Shown here: positions 51,867 to 61,102 of the stretch, one piece after another
How positions within the stretch are numbered: the stretch's first letter is position 1
Layout: each line of letters begins with the position of its first letter
Position numbers and translations under genes: made by a program
NCBI RefSeq assembly: GCF_011189575.1
Contig: NZ_PUJW01000005.1
Coordinates: 182,297 to 246,296, forward strand
Direction: 5' to 3'
Length of the DNA: 64,000 nt
DNA from: Photorhabdus cinerea
Lineage (GTDB): Bacteria; Pseudomonadota; Gammaproteobacteria; Enterobacterales; Enterobacteriaceae
The notes under the pieces: model-generated
The model's database searches: none
What the model was told of the DNA's origin: nothing
Seen by the model: only the letters and a program-made list of their open reading frames with translations

Positions 51867-52538
51867 ATGTTAACTCGCTTATTTGTGACGGGGACAGATA
51901 CCAACATCGGTAAAACAGTTGTTACCCGTGCATTATTACAAGTTTTTAATCGTGACGGAGCAACAGCAGTAGGTTATAAACCTATAGCTACAGAAGGGTA
52001 TGAAACAGAAGAAGGAATGCGCAATCGAGATGCCGTAGTTTTGCAAAAATCCTCTCCTATCCAGCTTAAATATGAAGAAATTAACCCAGTTATCTGGAAA
52101 AGCAGTTACTGTGAAGAAAATCAGATTGATTTCGAACAGATGAAAAAAGGATTAAGTAACCTTAATAATAAAGCTGATCGCGTTATTATTGAAGGTAATG
52201 GTGGTTGGCGTGTATTGCTAAATGATGAAACTTTTTATTTTGATTGGGTTATTCGGGAAAAAATTCCAGTAATTTTAGTTGTTGGAATTCAGCCTGGTTG
52301 TATAAATCATTCAATTCTGACCGCACAGGCAATAATAAATGATGGTTTGCAGTTAGTTGGATGGGTAGCAAACAGAATTAATCCTGGTTTATCTTACTAT
52401 GCAAAAGTTCTGGATAGGTTACGCCGTCACATCAATGCACCACAATTGGGTGAAATTCCTTATGTTTTACGTCCAGAAGAGAAAGATTTATCCAGCTATT
52501 TGGATATTTCTACCATATTAAAACAAACTGGAGAATAA
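51867..52538 (+). CDS. bioD2: Dethiobiotin synthetase BioD2 (YnfK)
   Basis: A 223-residue ATP-dependent enzyme of the BioD family, the second copy found next to mlc in enterobacteria. The start at 51867 (MLTRLFVTGTDTNIGKTVVTRAL) includes the P-loop GTDTNIGKT; the longer frame has no homology. Further conserved parts are GYKPIATEG (catalytic Lys) and VIIEGNGGWRVLL. It makes dethiobiotin from diaminopelargonate; the role of the duplicate is not clear. Confidence 0.9.
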   Translation: MLTRLFVTGTDTNIGKTVVTRALLQVFNRDGATAVGYKPIATEGYETEEGMRNRDAVVLQKSSPIQLKYEEINPVIWKSSYCEENQIDFEQMKKGLSNLNNKADRVIIEGNGGWRVLLNDETFYFDWVIREKIPVILVVGIQPGCINHSILTAQAIINDGLQLVGWVANRINPGLSYYAKVLDRLRRHINAPQLGEIPYVLRPEEKDLSSYLDISTILKQTGE

Positions 52539-52572
52539 TTATGGATTTGAGATATTAAATAAGATATGAAAG

Positions 52573-52591
52573 GAGGGCATCCAAAGCCCTC
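52573..52591. terminator. Terminator between bioD2 and ynfD
   Basis: A GAGGGC / GCCCTC stem with a seven-base loop between convergent genes. The stem is short and no clear T run follows, so it is a weak candidate. Confidence 0.45.
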
Positions 52592-52601
52592 TACGAAGAG
52601 T

Positions 52602-52874
52602 TTATTTTGCAACTGGCGAGTTTGGGGATGGATTTACTTGCCGGGTATATACAATCTTTTTGGTATTATTCTCACAATGTCCAACGATCTTACTACTGGC
52701 TTGTTCAACTTGGTCATTAGGAACAATTTCCAACTTAAAGCTAGATTCCGGCACACCATTATTGATAATTTTTTGCACAATCTGTGCTTTCACGCTTTCA
52801 CATGAAGCTTGTGCAGAAAATGCAAATGGAGATACAGTAAGAATCAATGCACTAAATAAAAACGCTTTCTTCAT
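52602..52874 (-). CDS. ynfD: Secreted protein of the YnfD family (DUF1161)
   Basis: A 90-residue protein with a signal peptide (MKKAFLFSALILTVSPFAFS AQA). The start at 52874 has AAGG eight bases upstream. The mature part contains two cysteines (ASCESVKAQIV, GHCENNTKKIVY) in the DUF1161 pattern. No function is known. It lies 22 bases after ynfB. Confidence 0.8.
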   Translation of the reverse strand: MKKAFLFSALILTVSPFAFSAQASCESVKAQIVQKIINNGVPESSFKLEIVPNDQVEQASSKIVGHCENNTKKIVYTRQVNPSPNSPVAK

Positions 52875-52896
52875 GGTCATCACCTTTATTCACATT

Positions 52897-53259
52897 TTAC
52901 GGTCTGATAGACATACCTGTATTGCTGTCTAGGCAACGTTCGGTATTCGGCTCCCAATAAGCATTTATATTGGTACTTTTCATGCATGCATCACGGTTAT
53001 CAATCGCTTTATCTAACTTATCAAATTCCTTCTCAGCACGTTTATTCACCTTGGTACGAATATTCTTAGTTTCATCCCATTGCTCTTTACTTTGACGGGC
53101 TGCTTCTTTCTCCATAGCCGTATCACCGCTACCATTTACTGTGACACAGGTACTGCCGGAGGTACAGGTTGCCGCCAATGCTGGCGCTTGCCACAACAAA
53201 GGAATTACCAGAGCAATAGCTGATATAATTTTTAATATCAAAGACTTATAAATATTCAT
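52897..53259 (-). CDS. ynfB: Secreted protein of the YnfB family (UPF0482)
   Basis: A 120-residue protein with signal peptide (up to APALA). The mature sequence AMEKEAARQSKEQWDETKNIRTKVNKRAEKEFDKLDKAIDNRD and the ending NINAYWEPNTERCLDSNTG match E. coli YnfB closely. AGAGGA is seven bases before the ATG. Function unknown. Confidence 0.9.
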   Translation of the reverse strand: MNIYKSLILKIISAIALVIPLLWQAPALAATCTSGSTCVTVNGSGDTAMEKEAARQSKEQWDETKNIRTKVNKRAEKEFDKLDKAIDNRDACMKSTNINAYWEPNTERCLDSNTGMSIRP

Positions 53260-53373
53260 CTTTTATCCTCTTGAAAAAAAGTGGGGCCCATTAATGGCAC
53301 AATAGGGAATTATCAGATAGATAAACTATAAGATAGCATTGAGATATTCAACAAAATATCAAGAAGAATGTGA

Positions 53374-54123
53374 TTATATATTTCTATGTACATTAAGCCC
53401 TGCGAATGACTGGCAAACTGGCATCATCTCTAATGTATTAATGTTGACATGATCAGGTAAGTTGGCAACCCAAAAAACAGCTTCTGCTACATCTTCGGCT
53501 GTTAATGCTTTAGCTCCAGCATAAGTTTTATTCACTTTATCGTTATCACCTTTAAAGCGCACTAAAGAGAACTCAGTGCCGCCAACTAAACCAGGTTCTA
53601 TCTCGGTAACACGGATTTGTTTCCCCTGTAAATCTGCCCGTAAACCCAAACTAAATTGCTTTACAAATGCTTTAGTTGCACCATAAACATTCCCACCTGA
53701 ATATGGCCAACTTGCAGCAGTAGAACCGATATTAATAATATGCCCACGGTTTCGTTTTACCATTTCAGGCAGCAGGGCACGAGTCATATTCACAAGCCCT
53801 TTGGTATTGGTGTCAATCATCATTTCCCAGTCATCCGGGTTCGCCAAATACGCTGGTTCTAATCCAAGCGCCAAACCTGCATTATTAACTAAAACATCAA
53901 TATTACAGAGTGATGCTGGCAATTGTTGTACAGCCTGGTTAATAGCCATCCGATCAGTAACATCAAGTTGAACAAAGTGAAATTTATCCCCTAACTCCTC
54001 TTTTAATTTTTCTAATCGTTCTTTACGGCGTCCAGCAGCAATAACGTTAGAACCATGCTGAATGAATTTTCTAGCGATTGATTCACCAAAACCTGAAGTT
54101 GCTCCTGTCACAAAAACAATCAT
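53374..54123 (-). CDS. ydfG: NADP-dependent short-chain dehydrogenase YdfG
   Basis: A 249-residue enzyme of the SDR family. In E. coli YdfG oxidises 3-hydroxy acids such as serine and allothreonine and reduces malonic semialdehyde. Visible parts are the cofactor motif TGATSGFGESIAR, NADP-preferring AAGRRKERL, NNAG (IDVLVNNAGLALG), the catalytic Ser of INIGSTAASW and Tyr-x3-Lys in NVYGATKAFVKQ. The C-terminal end LEMMPVCQSFAGLNVHR equals that of E. coli. AAGGGG precedes the start. Confidence 0.95.
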   Translation of the reverse strand: MIVFVTGATSGFGESIARKFIQHGSNVIAAGRRKERLEKLKEELGDKFHFVQLDVTDRMAINQAVQQLPASLCNIDVLVNNAGLALGLEPAYLANPDDWEMMIDTNTKGLVNMTRALLPEMVKRNRGHIINIGSTAASWPYSGGNVYGATKAFVKQFSLGLRADLQGKQIRVTEIEPGLVGGTEFSLVRFKGDNDKVNKTYAGAKALTAEDVAEAVFWVANLPDHVNINTLEMMPVCQSFAGLNVHRNI

Positions 54124-54220
54124 ACAAAACCCCTTATTTACTGGTATTGTTTTTATCCCAGTAAATGGGGTTCTGCATTTTTAGTCAAGAGATCATTGAA
54201 GAATTTCAGTAACTTTATTC

Positions 54221-55819
54221 TTATTCTTCAAGAATGATTTCTGGTAAAGGAAGTTGATCATTAATAATTGCATCTGCAATCCGGATTATATCTTTATCCA
54301 ATGCACGATCCGCCTCCAGAGGAGGGCTGATTTCGCGTACCGCATGGTAAAATTTAGCTGTTTCAGGTGCAAGCTTACTAATATTGCCACGGAGATAAAT
54401 TGCCTGACAAACTACCAGAATTGTCATTGAAACAATATTGCGTAATTTCTGTTCCATCTCCAGAACATCTTGTGCGGCATGCAAACCCAAGCTAACAATA
54501 TCTTGATTGTATTGCTCTGTAGCCAAAGTATGTATACCAGATGCAGCACAATCATGGCGAATTGCAGCAACCAAAGCTGTTTGTGAAAGTTGGACACCTT
54601 TCAGACCTTGGTACATACCGGGAGTTGGGCTAAGTGAATTTGGTAATCCACGAGAGAAACGGCTATCCATCATTAATGCTACAATGGCATGAAGATGATT
54701 GGCAATTAAAGCGATATCCAACTTTAATGCATCCATAGTCCGGGCAACATATTGCCCCATAAAATTCCCACCGTGTAAAACATCACCATTTTCTGGATCA
54801 ATCAAAGGATTATCATTAGCAGAAATAACTTCCCGCTCTAATATTTTTCGAGCTGTAGCTAAAGATTCTGGAACTATACCTAATATTTGCGGTGCACAAC
54901 GAATTGAGTAAACTTCTTGTAAAGTATCATTTAGCCGGGTGATTTCCTGGTGACGCCAGGCTTTATTCGCTTGTTCTTTAATCCCTGCTAATAAATTGAT
55001 CTGTGTCGAACCTTCCAATAAATTACGCAATGTACTAGCGACTGCTTTCTGGCCGGGATGGTTTTTAACTTGCTGAATTCTGGCATCATAATGTTCATGA
55101 GATGCGAGTAATGCTTCAACAGCCAATGCAATAGAAGAAAGTGTAGCTTTTAATAGTTTTTCCAATTTAATAACTGTAACTGAACTGATACCCGACATCA
55201 CCCGAGTGCCATTAATAAGAGCGAGCCCTTCTTTTGCTTGTAAGGATAACGGCGTCAATCCTGCACGTTTAATTGCTTCAGCCGCGCTAATTTCTTCTCC
55301 CATATAATTAACTTGACCAATACCACATAATGCCCGTGCAATATAAGATAAAGGAATTAAATCACCGCTTGCACCCACTGAGCCATATCGGGGAACCAGA
55401 GGCACAATATCATGGTTAAGATGATCGGCTATCGTTTGAGCGACAATTGGCCTGGTTGCAGACCAACCTTTGCAAACAGAAAGTAACACCGTAAATTGTG
55501 AAGCTCTAATACACGTTTTGGACATATAGTCCCCAGTGCCAGCAGAAAGAAAAGTTAACAGATTATCCTGGTGTTCTGAAATCTTCTCAAACGGCACAAC
55601 TAAATTGGCATTTCCCCCAAATCCTGTATTAATCCCATATATCACCTCTCCTGAGTTTAATTTCTCCTCTAATTTTTCACGACCACGATTCAAAAAATCT
55701 ATGACACCCTTTGATATTTCTACTTTTTTCTTTTTTGTCGCAATCTGATCGATATCTTCCAGAGAGATAAAACCATTTTCATTAATAATAATGGTTGGCT
55801 GAATATCTTTAGCGGTCAT
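54221..55819 (-). CDS. stlA: Phenylalanine ammonia-lyase StlA
   Basis: A 532-residue enzyme that turns phenylalanine into cinnamic acid, the first step of isopropylstilbene synthesis in Photorhabdus. The MIO cofactor forms from Ala150-Ser151-Gly152 (GSVGASGDL), and the catalytic tyrosine is in VIYGINTGFGG (Tyr61). The Phe-Leu pair at 90-91 (LLTFLSAG) is the phenylalanine selector; histidine lyases have Ser-His there. Length and sequence fit the TTO1 enzyme closely. GGAG six bases before the ATG at 55819 decides this start over the longer frame. Confidence 0.96.
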   Translation of the reverse strand: MTAKDIQPTIIINENGFISLEDIDQIATKKKKVEISKGVIDFLNRGREKLEEKLNSGEVIYGINTGFGGNANLVVPFEKISEHQDNLLTFLSAGTGDYMSKTCIRASQFTVLLSVCKGWSATRPIVAQTIADHLNHDIVPLVPRYGSVGASGDLIPLSYIARALCGIGQVNYMGEEISAAEAIKRAGLTPLSLQAKEGLALINGTRVMSGISSVTVIKLEKLLKATLSSIALAVEALLASHEHYDARIQQVKNHPGQKAVASTLRNLLEGSTQINLLAGIKEQANKAWRHQEITRLNDTLQEVYSIRCAPQILGIVPESLATARKILEREVISANDNPLIDPENGDVLHGGNFMGQYVARTMDALKLDIALIANHLHAIVALMMDSRFSRGLPNSLSPTPGMYQGLKGVQLSQTALVAAIRHDCAASGIHTLATEQYNQDIVSLGLHAAQDVLEMEQKLRNIVSMTILVVCQAIYLRGNISKLAPETAKFYHAVREISPPLEADRALDKDIIRIADAIINDQLPLPEIILEE

Positions 55820-56234
55820 TTTCATCTCCGTATAAAATAAGAATGATAATAATATATTAAAGAAACAAATTCCCTTAATGATACAAATTAGTATAGGTAT
55901 AAAACACAGAAAAATAGTCACTTGAAAATAAAATTAAAATCAATGGTTCGTAAAAATTAATTTACGGAATTTCACTTAAATTGGAAATTATGACAATGGC
56001 AAATTAATATATTTTCAAATTGAGACTATTGATTTTTATTTTTCCATCTTATAATAAACAAGTGATAATATCATACGCATTGACATAAAATTAAGTTAAC
56101 CATTAACAATCAAAAAAATAACAATTAGTTGTTTTCCTAATAAAACAAGTTAGACTGTAATTGCGTCACTGTAAGAAATAAAGTTGCGGAATGTTAATCA
56201 ACATAAATAAATTGATATCTAGTCGAGGTCATTT
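55820..56234. other. Divergent promoter region of stlA and the chitinase gene
   Basis: About 415 AT-rich bases with no supported frame. It must hold the promoters of both genes; no clear operator is seen. Confidence 0.4.
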
Positions 56235-57929
56235 ATGTCAAAAATAATCCAGACAGATTTTCTTAGTGAACAGTCTTACCAAATAGATAATTTCAACCCA
56301 TCAACGGAGACAATAAATTTTAGTTACACATCGGGGAGAGTTTTATTACCTGTCTATAATAAATATGATACACGAAATAAACCTAAAATTTTCGGGTATT
56401 ATACAGATTGGTCACAATATGATGGCAGATTACAAGGGAATCAAGATCCGGCCAGTCGAGGTAGAGGAATAGATTTACAACACCTTTTAGATAATCCTTT
56501 CGCTTATGATAAATTAATTATTGGGTTCTGTGGAATATTAGGTGATGAAGGTGAAAAAAAGCAGCAAATTAAAGAACAAGCACCACTATTTAACCGCACC
56601 AATAATGGAGAAGTGACATTTACAGATGCATGGGGTGATTGCCAGTCTTATCAGAATTGTACTTATTCTGGTTGGCAGGATATCCAAATGCCAAGGGATT
56701 TTAATCAATCTAAAAGTATGGGCGTATTAGGTGGGTTGGCTAAAGTTCAACAGGTTGCAAAAGCTCAGGGCCATAACCTTATTATGTCATTCAGTGTTGG
56801 TGGTTGGACCATGAGTAATGGTTTTTACAATATGGTCAGAGATGAAACACTGAAATCTTATTTCTGCTCAAGTCTGGTTGATATATTCCAACGTTTTCCT
56901 ATGTTTACTGAGATTGATATTGACTGGGAATATCCAGGAGTTGCTGGGAACGATGGTAATATTTATGCGCCAGATGATGGCGATTATTATGTTAGTTTAA
57001 TTCAGGACTTAACTGCTGCTTTCAAAGAAGCAGGGCGTTCAGATATAAAAATAAGCATAGCCTGTTCCGCAGTACCAGAAAAAATGGAGAAATCAAAAAT
57101 ACCAGAATTATTGAAAGCCGGACTATATGGTATTAACGTGATGACCTATGATTTCTTTGGTACTCCATGGGCTGAAAAACTGCTGCATCACACGAATCTC
57201 CGTAATTATCCAGAAGGTGAGAATAGTGTAGAAAAAGCAGTTGAATATTTACTAAGTATTGGTGTTCCAGCATCTGCAATCAATATTGGTTATGCTGGAT
57301 ATTCACGCAATGCTAGAAATACCGTTATTGATAGCTATTCTCCATTATCTGGTAGTTATGATCCTGGCTATGTTCCGAAAAAAGATCCCAAAATTACGAC
57401 AACGGGCTCGTTTGAATCAGGAACAATAGAATGGTACGACACAATATATAATTATCTGGATTTAGAAGGAAAGAAAGGGAGGAATAACTTTAAGTTATAT
57501 ACAGATGAAATAGCAGATGCTGACTATCTCTACAATGAGGAAAGCAAATTGTTTATTTCGGCTGATACCCCTCGTTCCGTTAAATCCAAGGCTCAATATG
57601 CATTGGAAAAGAACTTGGGTGGAATCTTTACATGGACCGCAGACCAAGATCGAGGTTTGTTAGTCAATGCCGCGAGAGAAGGTCTTGGCTGTGAGCTAAT
57701 TACCCAAAAAATAGATATGGCGCCATTCTACTTCAAAGGCGTCAATGTTGATCCGGGTGATCAGGACAAGGGTGGAGATTACCCAACATGGGATGCAAAT
57801 AAAGAGTATAAAGCTGGCGATAAAGTCAGCTGGAAAGGTCAAAACTGGGAAGCTAAATGGTGGAATAGGGGAACCGTACCAGACGGCGCAGGAACATCTG
57901 ATGATGCTTATCCCTGGATAAAAATTTAA
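56235..57929 (+). CDS. GH18 chitinase with a chitin-binding tail
   Basis: A 564-residue chitinase without a signal peptide, like those that associate with insecticidal toxin complexes (Chi1/Chi2). The GH18 active site is FTEIDIDWEYPG near 224-235 (catalytic Glu232); the first Asp of the usual DxxDxDxE is Thr225. SFSVGGW (SxGG) is near 185-191. The last 45 residues (YPTWDANKEYKAGDKVSWKGQNWEAKWW) are a CBM5/12 module. GAGGT precedes the ATG by seven bases. It releases chito-oligosaccharides from peritrophic membrane or cuticle. Confidence 0.93.
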   Translation: MSKIIQTDFLSEQSYQIDNFNPSTETINFSYTSGRVLLPVYNKYDTRNKPKIFGYYTDWSQYDGRLQGNQDPASRGRGIDLQHLLDNPFAYDKLIIGFCGILGDEGEKKQQIKEQAPLFNRTNNGEVTFTDAWGDCQSYQNCTYSGWQDIQMPRDFNQSKSMGVLGGLAKVQQVAKAQGHNLIMSFSVGGWTMSNGFYNMVRDETLKSYFCSSLVDIFQRFPMFTEIDIDWEYPGVAGNDGNIYAPDDGDYYVSLIQDLTAAFKEAGRSDIKISIACSAVPEKMEKSKIPELLKAGLYGINVMTYDFFGTPWAEKLLHHTNLRNYPEGENSVEKAVEYLLSIGVPASAINIGYAGYSRNARNTVIDSYSPLSGSYDPGYVPKKDPKITTTGSFESGTIEWYDTIYNYLDLEGKKGRNNFKLYTDEIADADYLYNEESKLFISADTPRSVKSKAQYALEKNLGGIFTWTADQDRGLLVNAAREGLGCELITQKIDMAPFYFKGVNVDPGDQDKGGDYPTWDANKEYKAGDKVSWKGQNWEAKWWNRGTVPDGAGTSDDAYPWIKI

Positions 57930-57947
57930 TAATTAATTAAACCCAAG

Positions 57948-57974
57948 CCGCCAGTACAATATATGTACTGGCGG
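57948..57974 (+). terminator. Chitinase gene terminator
   Basis: Stem CCGCCAGTAC / GTACTGGCGG with a seven-base loop, 18 bases after the stop, followed by a T-rich stretch. Confidence 0.8.
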
Positions 57975-58242
57975 TGTTATTTCTTCCTTTATTCTGCATA
58001 TAGCATTTTGGGCACTACGCAATGAAATTCCAACAATTTCATTACCGAAGTGGACTTTTAGCTTTGTGTTTACAGTTTCTGATTTGTCATAAAATTAGTA
58101 TTTAATCGTGATGTAGGAATTAATTTTGTTTAAAGTTATTTTGTATAAAAATACAATATATTGAGTGGAGGATATTTAAATAAGTTAATATTCATCTTAT
58201 TTTGATGATTCCGCTCTTAGATTATTCAAAGGATTTATAAAT
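57975..58242. other. AT-rich leader of the cyclase toxin gene
   Basis: About 270 bases (313 counted from the chitinase stop). No frame is supported. An AAAGGA ribosome site precedes the next gene by eight bases. Confidence 0.4.
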
Positions 58243-59121
58243 ATGTTCGAGAATGACTTTGGTGTTCGCCAGCAAGTTAAGAGAGAATTTATTTGGGAAG
58301 GGCACATGAAGGCGATTGAAAAAGCGTCTAAAATGGGTAATTTTGCTGTCAGTTTTCGGGCGGCAGGTGAACCAACTCTGAAAGCGCTTAGTAAAGGCGC
58401 CGCCGCGAAAGGACACGATATTCTTGAAAAAACAATTAAACCGGGTTCAATTAGAAAAGCGTATTCTGGAGATGAAGCTTCAGATGTCATAAATAAGGTA
58501 CGGAAGGCATCTATTGAGGGTTATGTCGGTCACTGGGATAAAAAAAGTGGTCATCTTAAAGGTATATATATGAGCAGTGGTGACAGAAGAATTTACCCAA
58601 TAGATTTAAACAATCTGGAGGTAAGTCTCTCTTCCTTAAAAGGAAAAGAGAACTGGGCCGCGCTGCCTTTCACTGGTGACTATGATATGCATGACATGAT
58701 TAGTTTCACGACGCAACCACATTCAGTTCCATCTGCTTCATTAGAAGAAAAGAAAATAATCGATCTCATTAACCGATTTATTGCTCAATCTGATTTAAAC
58801 CGGCCATTTGAAGATATAGAACATAATGTTATCAGGCATGGTCCTCAGGTAAGTTACACTGCTTTTGCTATGGACAAAGAGAGAGAAGAAGTCAAGAAAC
58901 GTGGTGGGATTGTCAAAGCTGTTGCCGAACCTGGAGAGTTCCCAGTTGCTATCATCTGTAAAGGAAAATGGATAATAGCCAATGATATTTATGAATTAGA
59001 AAAGTTTTACAACAAGGTTGGTGCAAAAATGAAAGTGAGTTGGAAGCCAGGCGCTGGAAATCCGGGTTTTGTTCCTAATCCTGAAAAACCGGGTATGGCT
59101 AGATTTAGTCGGAAAAAATAA
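58243..59121 (+). CDS. Nucleotidyl cyclase toxin of the edema factor/ExoY family
   Basis: A 292-residue protein I place in the anthrax edema factor/ExoY/CyaA class. The catalytic residues line up with edema factor: Arg39 and Lys56 and Lys63 in FRAAGEPTLKALSKGAAAKG (spacing 17 and 7, as R329, K346, K353), Asp146-x-Asp148 in TGDYDMHDM (D491, D493), and His199 in IRHGPQ (H577). The residue matching N583 is not Asn. The protein is shorter than ExoY and the edema factor core, and has no signal peptide or delivery domain. It would need a route into host cells; related enzymes are switched on by host calmodulin or actin. Confidence 0.82.
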   Translation: MFENDFGVRQQVKREFIWEGHMKAIEKASKMGNFAVSFRAAGEPTLKALSKGAAAKGHDILEKTIKPGSIRKAYSGDEASDVINKVRKASIEGYVGHWDKKSGHLKGIYMSSGDRRIYPIDLNNLEVSLSSLKGKENWAALPFTGDYDMHDMISFTTQPHSVPSASLEEKKIIDLINRFIAQSDLNRPFEDIEHNVIRHGPQVSYTAFAMDKEREEVKKRGGIVKAVAEPGEFPVAIICKGKWIIANDIYELEKFYNKVGAKMKVSWKPGAGNPGFVPNPEKPGMARFSRKK

Positions 59122-59143
59122 ACCCTACCAACTCAGACCAAAT

Positions 59144-59173
59144 CACCCTTTTCACGAATGAGTTAAAAGGGTG
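59144..59173. terminator. Bidirectional terminator between the cyclase and peptidase genes
   Basis: Stem CACCCTTTT / AAAAGGGTG with a 12-base loop between the two convergent genes. Confidence 0.75.
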
Positions 59174-59190
59174 GTAAGACGTTTTGGATT

Positions 59191-60216
59191 TCATCGTGCT
59201 TCTTTGTTGACACCGGTGACACTTGGTACGTCACTGGATGTAGAAGCATTTGCTAAATCAGCATAACCTCTAACACCAAATTTTGATTTAGCTGATTTTA
59301 CAGCATCTAAAACCGCAACAGCCATGACCTCAGCCGCAAGCATGCCAACAATATTCACCGATGAATCTACACCACCTGTTGTCGCTGCAAAAATAGAGTC
59401 CCCGTCACTCATGGTATGAACGGGGTATATCGTCCTCGCAAGTCCATCATGAGCCATCTGGGCAACTTTTTTCATCTGACTTTTGTTCATATTTGCGTTA
59501 CAACAAATTATGCCAATGGTCGTATTTTTCCCCTGAGTGAAATGACTATCTTTATAATTTTCTAAAACGTAGGAAATGAGATCGATAAGATGACCATTTT
59601 CATCACATGCACCTGCAATAGTTTTACCATTTTTAGGGTCTCTGATTTCACCAACAGCATTTACAACAACCATAGCACCGATTGTCAGCCCTCCAGCTAA
59701 TTTAACAGATGCTGTCCCAAGCCCACCTTTCATGGCTTTATCAAAGCCGGCCATCTTACCTATAGTGGCCCCGGCGCCTGCACCAATATTGCCCGATGGA
59801 AAAGAGTTTGTAGAAGCATTTTGCGATGCAAAATAGCCCATATTAGCGTCTGGGCGAACAGCGGGATCGCCAAAATTTAGATCAAAAATGATTGCGGCAG
59901 GAACAATAGGCACGACAGCGACTCCGACATCAAAACCTTTCTTTCTTTCTTCAAGATAGCGCATTACGCCAGAGGCGGAATCTAATCCAAAAGCACTACC
60001 GCCACTTAGTACCACTGCGTTGACTTTCTGAACAGTATTAATGGGATCTAAAAGCTCGGTTTCCCTTGTCCCCGGTGCAGAGCCTCTGACATCAACACCA
60101 CAAACAGCTCCATCGTCGAAAATAATTACGCTACAACCGGTTTGTTTCAACTCATCTTCAGCATGCCCAACCTTGATACCCGGTACATCCAGGATTGTTC
60201 CATTTGTCTTATACAT
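59191..60216 (-). CDS. P1-family (S58) aminopeptidase
   Basis: A 341-residue member of the DmpA/BapA class of self-processing peptidases, which remove D- or L-residues or beta-alanine from peptide N-termini. Conserved parts are GIKVGHAE near 14, LSGGSAFGLDSASGV near 90, IGAGAGATIGKM near 142, KGGLGTASVKL near 161 and GKNTTIGIICCNA near 235, where the chain is expected to be cut before the Thr that becomes the nucleophile. AQMAHDGLARTIYPVHTMSDGD is the family's most typical string. AAGGTG precedes the ATG. A relic of the same gene lies at 33.1 kb. Confidence 0.9.
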   Translation of the reverse strand: MYKTNGTILDVPGIKVGHAEDELKQTGCSVIIFDDGAVCGVDVRGSAPGTRETELLDPINTVQKVNAVVLSGGSAFGLDSASGVMRYLEERKKGFDVGVAVVPIVPAAIIFDLNFGDPAVRPDANMGYFASQNASTNSFPSGNIGAGAGATIGKMAGFDKAMKGGLGTASVKLAGGLTIGAMVVVNAVGEIRDPKNGKTIAGACDENGHLIDLISYVLENYKDSHFTQGKNTTIGIICCNANMNKSQMKKVAQMAHDGLARTIYPVHTMSDGDSIFAATTGGVDSSVNIVGMLAAEVMAVAVLDAVKSAKSKFGVRGYADLANASTSSDVPSVTGVNKEAR

Positions 60217-60570
60217 AAATTACACACCTTAATCTTTAAAGTAATTCATCAAATATATAAATGATTTTAGGAGTGAATCATAGCAAGAACGACCAAACAA
60301 ATTAGGATTTTTAGCAGGAATTCAGCTTGATAAACGAAGGGAGATATTCAAGGCTAGATAGAGATGTCCGCACTTATGAAAAGAAAGATTGCTCAATTGA
60401 CGGAGTAACATAAATCATTAGATAATCTTATATTGACTAATTTGTTTTATGGTAGTGACCGATGTTTTCAAGTTAGTCGGGCCGTTCAGCTGCTCTTGGC
60501 GTGTCAGTCACGGATATCGTGAGAGTCTCTAGTGAACCTGCTGTTTACAATTTACGTACAAGGATTTCAT
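60217..60570. other. Intergenic region between the peptidase and cupin genes
   Basis: About 350 bases with promoters for both genes. Short frames resemble a broken regulator (GRSAALGVSVTDIVRVS near 60480-60530) but too weakly to call. Confidence 0.35.
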
Positions 60571-61011
60571 ATGCAGCTATCTATTCAAACTTTATCAGTC
60601 TTTACCTCTTTTGCTTTCCTCATTGCTCCGTTTTTCACTCAAGCACATAGCAACAATACTACTGGTATTAACGTTGAAAAATTGCTTGAAACTGAAAAAT
60701 CTTGGGATGGCGTGTCTTATCAGGGATATCCTAAAGGTACACCTCAGCTTTCAGTTCTCAAAATTACTATTGCTCCAAATACCAGCCTTGACTGGCATCA
60801 GCACCCGATACCTAATGCTGCTTACGTGCTGAACGGGGTGTTAACGGCAGAGAAAAAATCCAGTGGTGAAAAACGCCTTATAAAGGCGGGAGAGGTGTTA
60901 CCCGAGATGGTTGACAGCACTCATCGTGGTTACACAGGCAAAGAAGGTGTTACTCTCTTGGTCTTCTACGCGGGGCAAAAAGGTATCCCTCTTTCTAAAC
61001 CCGCTGAGTAA
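60571..61011 (+). CDS. Secreted cupin-domain protein
   Basis: A 146-residue protein starting at the ATG at 60571 (AAGGAT upstream). The signal peptide ends near FTQAHS. A single cupin follows, with metal-site motifs LDWHQHPIPNAAYVLNGVLTAE (two His and a Glu) near 75-96 and a third His in DSTHRGYTG. The barrel ends with VTLLVFYAG. A function cannot be given; small periplasmic cupins often bind or turn over small molecules. Confidence 0.82.
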   Translation: MQLSIQTLSVFTSFAFLIAPFFTQAHSNNTTGINVEKLLETEKSWDGVSYQGYPKGTPQLSVLKITIAPNTSLDWHQHPIPNAAYVLNGVLTAEKKSSGEKRLIKAGEVLPEMVDSTHRGYTGKEGVTLLVFYAGQKGIPLSKPAE

Positions 61012-61102
61012 AAATCACTCAGGTACGAAGACGAAAGAACGTGTCAGTGTTGGGATTAACATAGTCCGCTGGCGATCATTATTATGCCTTGTTATAATTG
61101 TA

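Noticed and set aside
60480..60540. Possible LysR-type N-terminal relic (GRSAALGVSVTDIVRVS)
   Set aside because: The match is short, needs a frame change and has no flanking support.
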